64,000 nt of DNA from Metabacillus litoralis (lineage in GTDB: Bacteria; Bacillota; Bacilli; Bacillales; Bacillaceae): contig NZ_VOQF01000006.1 in the NCBI RefSeq assembly GCF_007994985.1, forward strand, positions 248,001 to 312,000, read 5' to 3'. Below are positions 26,818-36,030 of this stretch, piece by piece; position 1 is the first letter of the stretch, and every line of letters starts with the position of its first letter. A program made the position numbers and the translations under genes. The notes beneath the pieces are model-generated. The model searched no databases. It was not told the DNA's origin and saw nothing but the letters and a program-made list of their open reading frames with translations.

Positions 26818-27855
26818 TTATTTAAGATGGCTTTGGAAATCATCAAAATATTTCTTATTTGTTTCATTTTCTGCTGTGTATTTTTCATGTAGAGGTGTTG
26901 CTGCATCGATAAAGGCCTTTTTATCAATCGTATAGAAGTTAACACCCATACCTTCTAATTCTTTAATGTATCCATCAATAGCAGTTGTCCAAACATCTTT
27001 ATGGCTTTCAGTTGAAGCATTCGCTGCATCTTGAATTGCTTTTTGCTGATCTTCTGAAAGCTTATCCCACGCGGCAGTGCTTACAATAACAACATCTGGA
27101 ACATATTGATGTTCTGTGTATGTGTATGCTTTCGCTACTTCTCCATGACCATTTGCTAGTGCACCTTCATTATTCTCTGCACCATCAATTACACCTTGTT
27201 GAAGAGACGTGTATACTTCTCCATATGACATCGGAGTTGGTGACCCACCCATTGCTTCGATCATCGCGATAGATGTTGGACTTTCCTGAACACGAATTTT
27301 TAGTCCCTTCATATCAGCAGGAGTTTCTACTTTTTTGTCAACTGTATAAATACTACGTTGACCTGCATCATACCAACCAATCGCAACATAACCATCGTCT
27401 TTTGTACCTTGGAAAATTTCTTGAACAGCTTCACTATTATCCATTACATGATGATAGTGCTCTTTACTTTGGAATACATATGGTAGTGAGAAGATAGCGT
27501 AGTTTGAATCAAACGCTTCCAAAGCACTTGCACTTACCTTCGCCATATCAAGAGTACCTGATTTTACAAGTTCAATAACATCACGCTCTTGTCCTAATTG
27601 TCCATTTGGAAAAACCTCAATTTTCGCGTTTCCATCTGAATTTTCTTCAGTAAGTTTTGATAGCTCCATTAATGATGTATGAACAGGATGATCTTCCGGC
27701 TGGTTATGTGCTAATCTCAATGAAACAGCTTCTGCACTGCCACCACTTTCTGCATTTCCAGCATTTTCACTCTCACTGTTAGCACCACATGCAGCTAATA
27801 ATGATATAGATAAAATACCTGTTGCTGCCATTGAAAATAATTTTTTCATCTTCAT
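26818..27855 (-). CDS. dctP: TRAP transporter substrate-binding lipoprotein (DctP)
   Basis: 345 residues. Signal peptide with lipobox LAAC, then Ser/Gly/Glu linker, then DctP fold: RLAHNQPEDHPVH, FPNGQLGQERDVIELVKSG, LKIRVQESPTSIAMIEAMGG and SYGEVYTSLQQGVIDGAENN (the Arg before VQESP is the carboxylate-binding arginine). TRAP systems take organic acids; uronates are among the known ligands. Position between a GH31/esterase pair and the uronate block favours glucuronate or a glucuronic-acid-containing oligosaccharide (inference). Divergent from the LacI gene, with a palindromic operator and cre between them. Confidence 0.92.
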   Translation of the reverse strand: MKMKKLFSMAATGILSISLLAACGANSESENAGNAESGGSAEAVSLRLAHNQPEDHPVHTSLMELSKLTEENSDGNAKIEVFPNGQLGQERDVIELVKSGTLDMAKVSASALEAFDSNYAIFSLPYVFQSKEHYHHVMDNSEAVQEIFQGTKDDGYVAIGWYDAGQRSIYTVDKKVETPADMKGLKIRVQESPTSIAMIEAMGGSPTPMSYGEVYTSLQQGVIDGAENNEGALANGHGEVAKAYTYTEHQYVPDVVIVSTAAWDKLSEDQQKAIQDAANASTESHKDVWTTAIDGYIKELEGMGVNFYTIDKKAFIDAATPLHEKYTAENETNKKYFDDFQSHLK

Positions 27856-27979
27856 TGAAATATTCCCCCTATTTAATAATTAAGTAATAACTTTCGTAGT
27901 TAAGTGTAATCCCTTTCATTTGTTATTAAAAAAATACCATTATAATAGATTGCCATGTTGCTTAGTCAAATTCCACGAC

Positions 27980-27994
27980 GGCAAACGCTTTCAA
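27980..27994 (-). promoter_or_regulatory. cre box upstream of dctP
   Basis: Minus strand TTGAAAGCGTTTGCC matches WTGNAANCGNWNNCW except at the last base: catabolite control of the TRAP operon by CcpA. Confidence 0.65.
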
Positions 27995-28032
27995 TCCTCA
28001 TAAAAAATAAAAGGGTTAACGGTAGTTTTCAA

Positions 28033-28052
28033 TAATAACAACGTTGTTATTA
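28033..28052. promoter_or_regulatory. LacI-family operator, 20-bp perfect palindrome
   Basis: TAATAACAACGTTGTTATTA with central CG, the hallmark of LacI-family sites, between dctP and the lacI-type gene. A degenerate copy (TAACAACGTAATTATA) is at 28191-28206 and a 14-bp copy lies inside the regulator gene at 29127-29140. Confidence 0.75.
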
Positions 28053-28121
28053 CAATTACTATCCTACATGATTAACTATTTCTTTTCAAGTACTTTTCTA
28101 AATATTTTCATCTTTTTACTC

Positions 28122-28136
28122 CTGAAAGCGTTTGAC
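28122..28136 (+). promoter_or_regulatory. second cre-like box, dctP/lacI region
   Basis: CTGAAAGCGTTTGAC shares the GAAAGCGTTTG core with the box at 27980, in opposite orientation. The 3' half departs from consensus. Confidence 0.45.
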
Positions 28137-28249
28137 ATTTATATGTTTAACTGTGAAAATATCAATATATATTATTTTTAACTTTAATTTTAACAACGTA
28201 ATTATAAATATAAAAAGATTTTAAAATAAAGATTAGTTGGTGAATTCAC

Positions 28250-29242
28250 ATGATCATTACAATAAAAGATATAGCCAAAAAAATTGGTGTTAGTTATTCC
28301 ACAGTATCAAAAGCTTTAAATGATAGTCCGCTTGTAAAACAAGAAACAAAGGATAAGATTATAAAACTAGCAAAAGAAATGGGATATGAACCAAATTATG
28401 CAGCACAAAGACTTGTTTCTAAACGTTCTAATGTTATCGGGTTAATATGGCCAACATTAGAACGAGTTGCACCATCTGCCTTGATAACAAAGATTAATGA
28501 AGAAATAAGCAAGCACAACTACTCTATGATACTTTCCATAAATTCAATTGAAGAGTCAGTTGAAATGTTTAAGCGTTTCCAAGTAGATGGCGTTATTGTG
28601 TTTAATAGAGATAATATTCATATGCCTAAAACATTTCCAATGCCGATCGTTACTTATGGTGTAAATCAAAACAATTCAATTCCTGTTATTGATGTAAATT
28701 ATAAAGAAGCAATGAATGCAGCTGTTGAGTACTTAAATAAATTAGGACATGAAAACATTGCATTTCTTGGTGACTTTTCTTTTATAGATGAAAGGCAAGT
28801 AGAAAAATATCAAGGATTCCAACAGGCTATGAGAAAATTCGGTCTTAAACTTAATAATTATAATTTGGTTAATACCGGAGGACTTGACTGGTATGATGGA
28901 TACATGGCAACGAATCGTCTCTTGAGCTCCCCCTTTAAACCCACAGCCATTATTGGAACAAGTTACGATATAAGTGCTGGAATAGTCCGTGCACTAAGAC
29001 AAGCAAATTATATTATTCCAAAAGATATGTCTGTCATTAGTTACGATAATATCCCACAAATGGAAAACCTAGAAGTTCCATTAACAAGTTTTGGTGTTCC
29101 TGTTGAAGATATTGCCCAACAGATGGTAACAACGTTGTTAAATTATATTGAAGATAGTGATACAGTGCCTTTAAGCCCTGTACTAACACCAAAAATTGCG
29201 GAACGAACATCTTGTGCTCTAGCTGGAAAAAATAATAAATAG
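28250..29242 (+). CDS. LacI-family transcriptional regulator
   Basis: 330 residues. N-terminal HTH TIKDIAKKIGVSYSTVSKAL with hinge GYEPNYAAQRLVSKRSNVIGL, then a periplasmic-binding-like effector domain (DGVIVFNRD, NKLGHENIAFLGD, SVISYDNIPQME, LTSFGVPVEDIAQQM). ATG 28250. Divergent from the TRAP operon with a matching LacI-type palindrome between them, so it probably represses TRAP-GH31-esterase and itself. The ligand would be the imported sugar acid or a breakdown product. Confidence 0.92.
   Translation: MIITIKDIAKKIGVSYSTVSKALNDSPLVKQETKDKIIKLAKEMGYEPNYAAQRLVSKRSNVIGLIWPTLERVAPSALITKINEEISKHNYSMILSINSIEESVEMFKRFQVDGVIVFNRDNIHMPKTFPMPIVTYGVNQNNSIPVIDVNYKEAMNAAVEYLNKLGHENIAFLGDFSFIDERQVEKYQGFQQAMRKFGLKLNNYNLVNTGGLDWYDGYMATNRLLSSPFKPTAIIGTSYDISAGIVRALRQANYIIPKDMSVISYDNIPQMENLEVPLTSFGVPVEDIAQQMVTTLLNYIEDSDTVPLSPVLTPKIAERTSCALAGKNNK
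29127..29140. promoter_or_regulatory. intragenic copy of the LacI operator core
   Basis: TAACAACGTTGTTA, identical to the 14-bp core of the 28033-28052 operator, inside codons near the 3' end of the regulator's own gene, about 1.09 kb from the main site. Confidence 0.5.
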
Positions 29243-29250
29243 TACGAATA

Positions 29251-29285
29251 GAGGTTGTCCTAAATATACTTAGGCACCTCTTTTT
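29251..29285 (+). terminator. terminator after the lacI-type gene
   Basis: GAGGT...ACCTC hairpin with inner TCCTA/TAGG pairing, followed by TTTTT. Confidence 0.7.
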
Positions 29286-29428
29286 CTCATATAACGAGAT
29301 TTTATCTTTCATGTTGGCATGTTATGATTTACCCCTCTTACAATGCTTCATCCTGAAACTTAAAGCAAAAAAATTTACGATTTTTGATTTAAACAGTCAA
29401 ACCTTGCTTAATTTCGATACACAAAAAA

Positions 29429-29480
29429 GGAGACTTCACAAAAAACCAAGATGCTAATAAGGTATTTTTTGTGAATCTCC
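29429..29480. terminator. orphan terminator-like hairpin
   Basis: GGAGACTTCACAAAAAA...TTTTTTGTGAATCTCC, 16-17-bp arms around a 19-nt loop, in the 370-bp gap between the lacI-type gene and the HPr-like gene. No gene clearly needs it; nothing else is visible in the gap besides the 29251 terminator. Confidence 0.5.
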
Positions 29481-29612
29481 TAATCTCCCTCTTCTAAAGT
29501 AAATAATGTTCGTAGATTCTTAACAATATAATAACAACATTAGAAATGTATTTTTCTAGTGTATTTTTCATAATGGTATACTTACCCTACACATAATAAA
29601 GGGGGAATTAAG

Positions 29613-29912
29613 ATGGATTTTAATAAAAGAGCATCGAATGCTTCAAAATTAGCTAGAGCTGTAGAATCTGGCTCGATAAATGTAAAAGAAATGGCTTCAA
29701 TTGTAAACACCGCAAATAAATTTATATCAAGTATTGTTTTGCATGTAGAAAACAAAACAGTTGATGTTAAAAGTTTTCTTGGCCTAACTGTATCCTTAAT
29801 GTCTAACTCCACTCAATATAAATTAGAAATTCATGGTGATGATGAAGTAGAAGCGAAAAAAGAAATGAAAAATGCTTTTGAGGAACACGGTATTAATGTA
29901 GAGATTAATTAA
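29613..29912 (+). CDS. HPr/Crh-like protein lacking the active-site histidine
   Basis: 99 residues. From about residue 21 it aligns with HPr: INVKEMASIVNTANKF and IVLHVENKTVDVKSFLGLTVSLM. Lining up the conserved Lys/Phe and KTV-x-x-KS blocks puts Asn23 where HPr has phosphorylatable His15 (with Lys25 and Glu26 for Arg17 and Pro18), while Ser54 matches regulatory Ser46. This is the logic of Crh, which signals only through HPr kinase, but the protein has an extra N-terminal stretch of about 8 residues and diverges strongly. AAAGGGGGAA precedes ATG 29613. Monocistronic with its own terminator. Role: possible catabolite-control co-effector (inference). Confidence 0.75.
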   Translation: MDFNKRASNASKLARAVESGSINVKEMASIVNTANKFISSIVLHVENKTVDVKSFLGLTVSLMSNSTQYKLEIHGDDEVEAKKEMKNAFEEHGINVEIN

Positions 29913-29929
29913 TTCTGTTTCTTAAATAT

Positions 29930-29962
29930 AAAATGGAAGGGAGTATTTCTCCTTTCCATTTT
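29930..29962 (+). terminator. terminator after the HPr-like gene
   Basis: AAAATGGAA...TTCCATTTT stem, extended by G-U pairs, then TTATTTTA. The rest of the gap to 30193 shows no gene or clear signal. Confidence 0.7.
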
Positions 29963-30193
29963 ATTTTACACTTTTATATTTGATTAGCTCTTACTTTCCC
30001 CACAAATACTAATTAAATCTGATTACTTTACACCTCTGCTAAGATTTTTAGATTATCTACTCACTAAAATATTTAATCCCACTCTAATAAATTTAAAGTA
30101 AACTTCATTGGACCATTCAGTGTTTATCAGAATGACAATTGGAGCAGTATTTCCGAAATTACGGCAAGGATAATACTACAGAGATTTTCAGAA

Positions 30194-30233
30194 AAAAATG
30201 CTTTTGAAATGATCACATTTCAAAAGCATTTTT
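30194..30233 (-). terminator. terminator after the chemoreceptor gene
   Basis: Perfect 18-bp stem AAAAATGCTTTTGAAATG with a 4-nt loop. Confidence 0.8.
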
Positions 30234-30277
30234 AATTTTAAATCATAGTAGTAACAATGTTAATTAAGCAGCATCTA

Positions 30278-31999
30278 TCAGTTGTCACTTACGATTTTAA
30301 ATTTTGCAACCTGATTTTGTAGAGTTTCGGCTGATTTTGCTAATCGTTCAGAACTTGAGGCAACTTGTTCCATGGAGCTGCTTGTTTGTTGTACAGAGGC
30401 AGCTGTTTCTTCAATTGCTGCTGCAGCTGTTTCCGAAACTTCAGCAATTTCTTCAATTGATTTATTGATTTCATCACTATTGTCCTCTATCGTGCTTAAA
30501 TTTCCTGAAATCAATTGGACACCTTTTGTCATCTCTAGTAAGGCTTGATTTATCTCCTCGAAAGTTTCTCCAGTTGTTTTAATTTGATTTGTTCCATTTT
30601 CAACTTCCACAAAACCAGTTTGTAGTGACTCTGTTACAAGAGTAGAGTCAGCTTGTATATTTCCAACAATAGAAGTAATATCCGCTACAGAGAAGGAAAC
30701 TTGAGCAGCTAGTTTTCTCACTTCATCAGCAACGACCGCAAAGCCCTTACCATGTTCTCCAGCTCTAGCCGCTTCAATGGCAGCATTCAACGCAAGTAGG
30801 TTTGTTTGATCAGCAATGGATTGAATCACTCCAACAAGTTTGGTAATTTCTTCCGACTGCTTTTCTAAAGTTCTGACCTTTTCTACCGCATCTTCAACAA
30901 TCGTATGAATCGTGCTCATTTGCTGAATAGAAGAAAACATTAAATTGCTTCCCTTTTCTGTTAATTCAATCACATTCTTAGAAGATTGATAGACTTCTTT
31001 ACCGCTTTTGCTCGCTTCGTTTACTTTACTGGTAAAAACCCTCATCGAAGAAGCTAATTCATTCGTTGAATTTGCTTGTGTTTCTGAATCTGAAGACAGC
31101 TCTTGTATCGTTAAGGCAACCTGACTACTGCCCTCTGTTACTTCAACAGCAGATTGAGTCAATTCTTCACTTTGTGCTGATACAGATTCTGATACTCTAC
31201 TAATTTCTCCTAGCAATACTCTTATGTTTTCACTCATCTTGTTTGTTGCTTCAAATAATCTTCCAATTTCATCAGAAGATCTTGTCACTATCGGCTCTTG
31301 ACTTAAGTCTCCATTAGCAAGCAATCCCATTCTTTTTGTAACAATTTGAATAGGCTTTGAAATGATTGACGACATATATATAGCGATGACAAACCCTATA
31401 ACAGCTACTACAACACTAACTGTTAAGCCCATAGTAATGTTTGATTCGTTATTAACAAGTAAGTTGTTACCAGCACCTTCAATCATTTTCTCTCGATTAT
31501 TAATTAGATATCTATAGCCGTTCATTATTTCATTTGCAGCTAGCCGAACTGAACCCTCTAGATTTTCTTTTGCAAGCTCCTCGTTTCCGCGTTTGTATAC
31601 AGCAAAGACTTCATTTTGAACCCGTTGTTCCCATTCTATGCTTGAAGATACTAAATCTTTAAGCTCCTCTGAATCACTTATACTTAGAGCTTTATCCTCC
31701 ACTTTCCTGCTTTTTTCTGTATACGTATTAAACTGATCTATATATTCCTGTTTTCCTGTTAATACATATCCCCTTGCAAGCCCGATTCGTTCCGCCATGT
31801 ATTGTCCTAAGGTTTCATCAGCTATTAATAAAGGAATTTGGTGATTTATGATATTCTTCGCATCTGAGTTAATAGATTTAGAAGCAATAAAATTATAAGC
31901 TCCAAAAGCAATAGTTAACAAAATGACTATTGAAAATCCAAGTAGTACTTTTGTTCTGATTGATTTCAACTTAATTTTTTTAAAAAGCTTACTTTTCAT
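30278..31999 (-). CDS. methyl-accepting chemotaxis protein
   Basis: 573 residues. TM1 about residues 18-38, an extracellular four-helix-bundle-like sensor with no PAS or Cache motif, TM2 about residues 190-212, HAMP, then the signalling hairpin with the invariant tip [21 protein letters not shown] and [15 protein letters not shown]. Ends FKIVSDN without a CheB/CheR pentapeptide. It lies directly downstream of the ggu sugar-transport operon, so it may take its signal from a ligand-loaded sugar-binding protein; there is no direct evidence for that. Confidence 0.93.
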   Translation of the reverse strand: MKSKLFKKIKLKSIRTKVLLGFSIVILLTIAFGAYNFIASKSINSDAKNIINHQIPLLIADETLGQYMAERIGLARGYVLTGKQEYIDQFNTYTEKSRKVEDKALSISDSEELKDLVSSSIEWEQRVQNEVFAVYKRGNEELAKENLEGSVRLAANEIMNGYRYLINNREKMIEGAGNNLLVNNESNITMGLTVSVVVAVIGFVIAIYMSSIISKPIQIVTKRMGLLANGDLSQEPIVTRSSDEIGRLFEATNKMSENIRVLLGEISRVSESVSAQSEELTQSAVEVTEGSSQVALTIQELSSDSETQANSTNELASSMRVFTSKVNEASKSGKEVYQSSKNVIELTEKGSNLMFSSIQQMSTIHTIVEDAVEKVRTLEKQSEEITKLVGVIQSIADQTNLLALNAAIEAARAGEHGKGFAVVADEVRKLAAQVSFSVADITSIVGNIQADSTLVTESLQTGFVEVENGTNQIKTTGETFEEINQALLEMTKGVQLISGNLSTIEDNSDEINKSIEEIAEVSETAAAAIEETAASVQQTSSSMEQVASSSERLAKSAETLQNQVAKFKIVSDN

Positions 32000-32027
32000 C
32001 TTCTATCCTCATTTCTATAGATATAAC

Positions 32028-32061
32028 AATAACCCCTTGCCCTCTAGGACAAGGGGTTATT
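32028..32061 (-). terminator. terminator of the ggu operon
   Basis: 12-bp stem AATAACCCCTTG / CAAGGGGTTATT, 12 nt past the permease stop; T tract short. Confidence 0.7.
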
Positions 32062-32073
32062 CCCCATTTGTTA

Positions 32074-33249
32074 TTAAGCTCTTTGTTTACGTGTCATGAC
32101 GTCAAAAATTACTGCTAATGCAAGTACTCCTCCACGAATCATATATTGAGGCGCAATTCCCACACCCAATAAGTTCATTCCATTTGTTAAAGTAGCCATA
32201 ACAATCGCACCAATAACTGCTCCTGTTACTTTACCAACACCACCGGCAGCAGAGACCCCACCAACGAATGCTGCAGCAATCGCATCAAGCTCAAATAATG
32301 TACCAGCAGTTGTTGTAGCAGATTGTAAACGTGCAGTAAATAAAATACCAGATAATGCAGAAAGCATACCCATTGAACCAAAAACTAAGAAGGTAATTTT
32401 ACTTACGTTAATACCAGTAAGATGTGCCGCTTCTGGGTTACTACCTACCGAATAAATATGACGACCAATTACTGTTTTCGTTGTAATAAAATGATAAACA
32501 AGAACAACAAGTAAAATAATCATAACAGTCCATGAAAAACCATTGTAACCAGCCAATAACCAAGTAATATAGCCCATAATACCTGAAACAAATAGTAGCT
32601 GCAGAACAAAAATAGGTTTTGACACAACATCAAATTCATATTTTATCTTATTTTTACGGCTTTTTATTGCACTATAAATGTAGAATAAAATACCAACTAA
32701 CCCAACAAGCAAGGTAAGTAAATGAAACCCACCTACTTCAGCAATTGAAGGAATATATCCATTACCAATTGCATTGAACGCATCATTATCAACGATAATT
32801 GTACCTGTTTTTTCTGTTGCTAATAAAATAGCACCACGATAGATTAACCAACCAGCCAAGGTAGCAACGAACGCTGGAATTCCAACTTTAGCTACTAGAA
32901 AACCTGTAGCAGATCCAGCACAAATACCAAGAATAAGAATGATTGGAATAACAATGAATACAGGCATATTAAACTGCATTAACAGAATTGCTGCTACTGC
33001 TCCAAGAAAGCCTGCTAGAAATCCGATTGATAAATCAATATGGCGAATAACGATAACCAGCATAACGCCGACAGCTAGAACAGCGATATAACCTGCTGAA
33101 TCTAGTAAATTACTAATATTTCGCGAAGACATGAAAAGTCCATTAGTAAGTATTTGAAAAGTAATCATAATAACAATAAGTGCTATATACATACCATAAT
33201 CACGTATATTATGTTTTAATAATCCTTTTAACTCGTTAATATATTTCAT
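32074..33249 (-). CDS. gguB: sugar ABC transporter permease (GguB/XylH type)
   Basis: 391 residues with about ten hydrophobic spans, BPD_transp_2 family: GVMLVIVIRHIDLSIGFLAG, AKVGIPAFVATLAGWLIYRG, YSVGSNPEAAHLTGINV and FVGGVSAAGGVGKVTGAVIGA. It is longer than RbsC-type permeases, with an inserted stretch around residues 190-215, as in the multiple-monosaccharide GguB/XylH group. Follows the ATPase by 11 nt. Confidence 0.9.
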   Translation of the reverse strand: MKYINELKGLLKHNIRDYGMYIALIVIMITFQILTNGLFMSSRNISNLLDSAGYIAVLAVGVMLVIVIRHIDLSIGFLAGFLGAVAAILLMQFNMPVFIVIPIILILGICAGSATGFLVAKVGIPAFVATLAGWLIYRGAILLATEKTGTIIVDNDAFNAIGNGYIPSIAEVGGFHLLTLLVGLVGILFYIYSAIKSRKNKIKYEFDVVSKPIFVLQLLFVSGIMGYITWLLAGYNGFSWTVMIILLVVLVYHFITTKTVIGRHIYSVGSNPEAAHLTGINVSKITFLVFGSMGMLSALSGILFTARLQSATTTAGTLFELDAIAAAFVGGVSAAGGVGKVTGAVIGAIVMATLTNGMNLLGVGIAPQYMIRGGVLALAVIFDVMTRKQRA

Positions 33250-33260
33250 CTTACTACCTC

Positions 33261-34781
33261 CTATTGCGTCGCAAGTTCCATGATCTTTTCCTGACTGGCT
33301 TGTTCTGATGATAATTCACCTTTGATTTCGCCTTCAGCCATAACATACACACGATCGCTCATTCCAAGAACTTCACCAAGCTCTGATGAAATCATAATAA
33401 TACTCATACCTTTATTAATCAGTTCATTCATAACTGTATAAATTTCAAATTTAGCACCAACATCAATCCCGCGTGTTGGTTCATCTAAAATCAATAATTT
33501 CGGTCCAACAAATAACCATTTCCCTAAAGATACCTTCTGCTGGTTACCACCACTTAAATTACCAACAAGCTGCTGTAAAGATGGTGTCTTTATTCCTAAA
33601 GATTCCCTATAGCCTTGGGCAATGACAATTTCTTCGTTTTCATTAACAAATCCATTTGGTGAGATATTTTTCAAGTTACCAATTGAAATGTTGCTTTTAA
33701 TATCTTGTTGCAAAAACAATCCGTCACCTTTTCTATCTTCTGTCACATAAGCAATTCCTGCTTTGATTGCTTCACTCGGATGTTTAAATTTACCTGATTG
33801 TCCTTCTAAAAGTAAATCTCCTTGGATTTTATATTTAGCCGCATTACCAAAGATACTTAATGCAAGTTCAGTACGTCCTGAACCCATTAATCCAGCAATA
33901 CCTACAATTTCCCCTTGCTTCACTTCAAGGTTCACATTACTAACTACATTACGACCAAGTAGTGGATCATAAGCTGTCCAGTTAGATAACTCAAGGACAT
34001 TGGCACCAAAATCTTTCTTTGGACGTTTCGGATAAATATCTTCAATTTCACGGCCAACCATGTTTTTAATAATAGACTCTTCGGTAATTTCTCCCTTTGA
34101 GCCATCTAATGTACAAATTGTCTCTCCGTCACGCAATACTGTTGCTTTATCTGCAATAGCAGTTACTTCTTTTAATTTGTGAGAAATCATAATTGATGTG
34201 ATTCCTTGCTTTTTTAATTCTAGTAGTAGTTGTAGCAGGTTCTCACTATCATCTTCATTTAGTGCAGCTGTTGGTTCATCCAAGATTAGTAGTTTAACTT
34301 CTTTGCTTAGTGCTTTCGCAATTTCTACTAATTGCTGTTTTCCTACACCTAGATCTTTAATGAATGTTTCCGGATTAACTTTTAAGCCTACTTTTGTTAG
34401 CATTTTCTTCGCTTCTACGATGGCTTTATTCCAATCTAAAATACCACCCTTTTGAATCTCATTACCTACGAATATATTTTCATAAACAGTCAAATCAGGG
34501 AACAATGCCAGCTCTTGATAGATAATCGCAATACCAACATCAACACTATCGCTTATTTTGTTAAATTGTTGAACTTCATTATTAAAAACGATATCACCTG
34601 AGTAGTTTCCAAACGGATAAACACCACTAAGCACCTTCATAAGTGTAGATTTTCCAGCACCATTTTCTCCTACTAAAAAGTGGATTTCTCCTCTTTCAAC
34701 TTTAAAATTGACATTAGAGAGCGCCTTCACACCTGTAAATTCTTTTGATATTCCATTCATTTCTAAAATATAATCGCTCAT
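33261..34781 (-). CDS. gguA: sugar ABC transporter ATPase, double domain (GguA/XylG type)
   Basis: 506 residues, two fused ABC domains. First Walker A GENGAGKSTLMKVLSG with signature LGVGKQQLVEIAKAL; second half GLMGSGRTELALSIFG (degenerate Walker A), LSGGNQQKVSLGKWL and LLILDEPTRGIDVG. Typical of carbohydrate-uptake CUT2 transporters for pentoses and hexoses. Separated from the binding-protein gene by a strong hairpin. Confidence 0.93.
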   Translation of the reverse strand: MSDYILEMNGISKEFTGVKALSNVNFKVERGEIHFLVGENGAGKSTLMKVLSGVYPFGNYSGDIVFNNEVQQFNKISDSVDVGIAIIYQELALFPDLTVYENIFVGNEIQKGGILDWNKAIVEAKKMLTKVGLKVNPETFIKDLGVGKQQLVEIAKALSKEVKLLILDEPTAALNEDDSENLLQLLLELKKQGITSIMISHKLKEVTAIADKATVLRDGETICTLDGSKGEITEESIIKNMVGREIEDIYPKRPKKDFGANVLELSNWTAYDPLLGRNVVSNVNLEVKQGEIVGIAGLMGSGRTELALSIFGNAAKYKIQGDLLLEGQSGKFKHPSEAIKAGIAYVTEDRKGDGLFLQQDIKSNISIGNLKNISPNGFVNENEEIVIAQGYRESLGIKTPSLQQLVGNLSGGNQQKVSLGKWLFVGPKLLILDEPTRGIDVGAKFEIYTVMNELINKGMSIIMISSELGEVLGMSDRVYVMAEGEIKGELSSEQASQEKIMELATQ

Positions 34782-34816
34782 CTTTTTGCCTCCTTAACAA
34801 GACAACTTAAAATTTA

Positions 34817-34853
34817 GGAATGAGTGTTAGACAGTAAGTCTAACACTCATTCC
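34817..34853 (-). terminator. intercistronic hairpin between chvE-like gene and gguA
   Basis: Perfect 16-bp stem GGAATGAGTGTTAGAC with a 5-nt loop, no long T run. Placed like the dctP-dctQ hairpin: likely raises binding protein over membrane subunits by partial termination and message protection. Confidence 0.7.
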
Positions 34854-34872
34854 TTGAACTTCTATTTTTCTA

Positions 34873-35991
34873 TTACTCTAGTCCTGTGAATTCACTTGCA
34901 TCATAGTAACCAGAATCGATTAATTCAGCTTTCACGTTATCTTTGTTAACTACAATAACGTCTGTTTGTTTAGCATTAACATCAACACTACCGTTGTTAT
35001 AAGTTCCAGTTGTTTCTGGAGTATTTCCATCAAGGATTGTAACTGCCATACCCATTGCATCTTCAACAAGTGTACGAACATCCTTGAATACTGTCATCGA
35101 TTGTTTATCATCAATTACATATTGAATAGAAGCTTTTTCAGCATCTTGACCAGTTATTGTATAGCTAGAAACTGCACTGTCTGAAGCAAATACATCAGCG
35201 ATTGAACGAGCAGTACCATCATTTGGAGCTAAAATTGCAATATCACCTTTTAGATCGGCACCAGCTGCTGTTAGGTTTGTTTGTGCTTTATTTTTAGCTT
35301 CGTTTGGATCCCAGTTCGTTGTAACCTGACCTAATACTTTACCTAACTCATCACGAGTAAGAGTTGCTTTATCTTTTAACGCTTCTGCTTCACTAGAGTT
35401 AGCGATTACAAAAGTACCATCAGCAATTTTTGGTTGAAGAACTTTCCAAGCACCTTCGAAGAATAAGAATGCATTGTTATCAGATGAAGCACCAGCATAT
35501 AAGTAAAGAGGTACACCAGTTCCTTGTACATTATCAACTAAATATTGACCTTGTGCTTCACCTACAGCAACACTGTCAAATGTTACATAATAATCAACTG
35601 CATCTGTATCAGTGATTAAACGATCGTAAGAAATAACTTTAATTCCTTCTTTTTTAGCCGCTTCTACAGCTGAACCAGCTGCTGGACCGTCATGTGGAGC
35701 GATAATTAATACATCTATTCCTTTACTAATTAACGTTTCAACGTTTTCTTTTTCTTTTGCAGAAGAACCTTGGCTGAATAGAATTTCAGTTGTATATTCA
35801 GAGTCTGCTAGAGCTGCTTTAAATCTTTCTTCATCTTGAACCCATCTTGGCTCATCTTTAGTTGGTAATACGATACCAACGCTTACTTCACTGCTTCCGC
35901 TTCCCCCAGTGCTGCCACTGCTACAAGCTGTTACAAATGTTAATAAAATACCTACTAATAAGACCGAAAGTAATTTAAATCCTTTTTTCAT
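34873..35991 (-). CDS. sugar-binding lipoprotein (ChvE-like), multiple monosaccharide transporter
   Basis: 372 residues. Lipobox VTAC, Ser/Gly linker, then periplasmic-binding fold close to ChvE: VGIVLPTKDEPRWVQDEERFK, ISKGIDVLIIAPHDGPAAGSA, VISYDRLITDTDAVDYYVTFD, LAPNDGTARSIA and ITGQDAEKASIQYVI. ChvE relatives bind several aldoses (arabinose, galactose, glucose, xylose). First gene of the ggu operon, with a cre-like palindrome upstream (36015-36030). Probably induced by the sensor/kinase/regulator system at 37.4-41.4 kb. Confidence 0.9.
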   Translation of the reverse strand: MKKGFKLLSVLLVGILLTFVTACSSGSTGGSGSSEVSVGIVLPTKDEPRWVQDEERFKAALADSEYTTEILFSQGSSAKEKENVETLISKGIDVLIIAPHDGPAAGSAVEAAKKEGIKVISYDRLITDTDAVDYYVTFDSVAVGEAQGQYLVDNVQGTGVPLYLYAGASSDNNAFLFFEGAWKVLQPKIADGTFVIANSSEAEALKDKATLTRDELGKVLGQVTTNWDPNEAKNKAQTNLTAAGADLKGDIAILAPNDGTARSIADVFASDSAVSSYTITGQDAEKASIQYVIDDKQSMTVFKDVRTLVEDAMGMAVTILDGNTPETTGTYNNGSVDVNAKQTDVIVVNKDNVKAELIDSGYYDASEFTGLE

Positions 35992-36014
35992 TCTATTTTT
36001 CCCCCTCTAACTTG

Positions 36015-36030
36015 TTGTAAGTGCTTACAA
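36015..36030. promoter_or_regulatory. cre-like palindrome upstream of the chvE-like gene
   Basis: TTGTAAG-TG-CTTACAA is a perfect 7-bp inverted repeat and fits the cre consensus except for TG in place of the central CG. A weaker half-site (GTAAGCGCT on the minus strand) lies near 36060. The rest of the 300-bp gap holds only the upstream gene's terminator. Confidence 0.55.
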
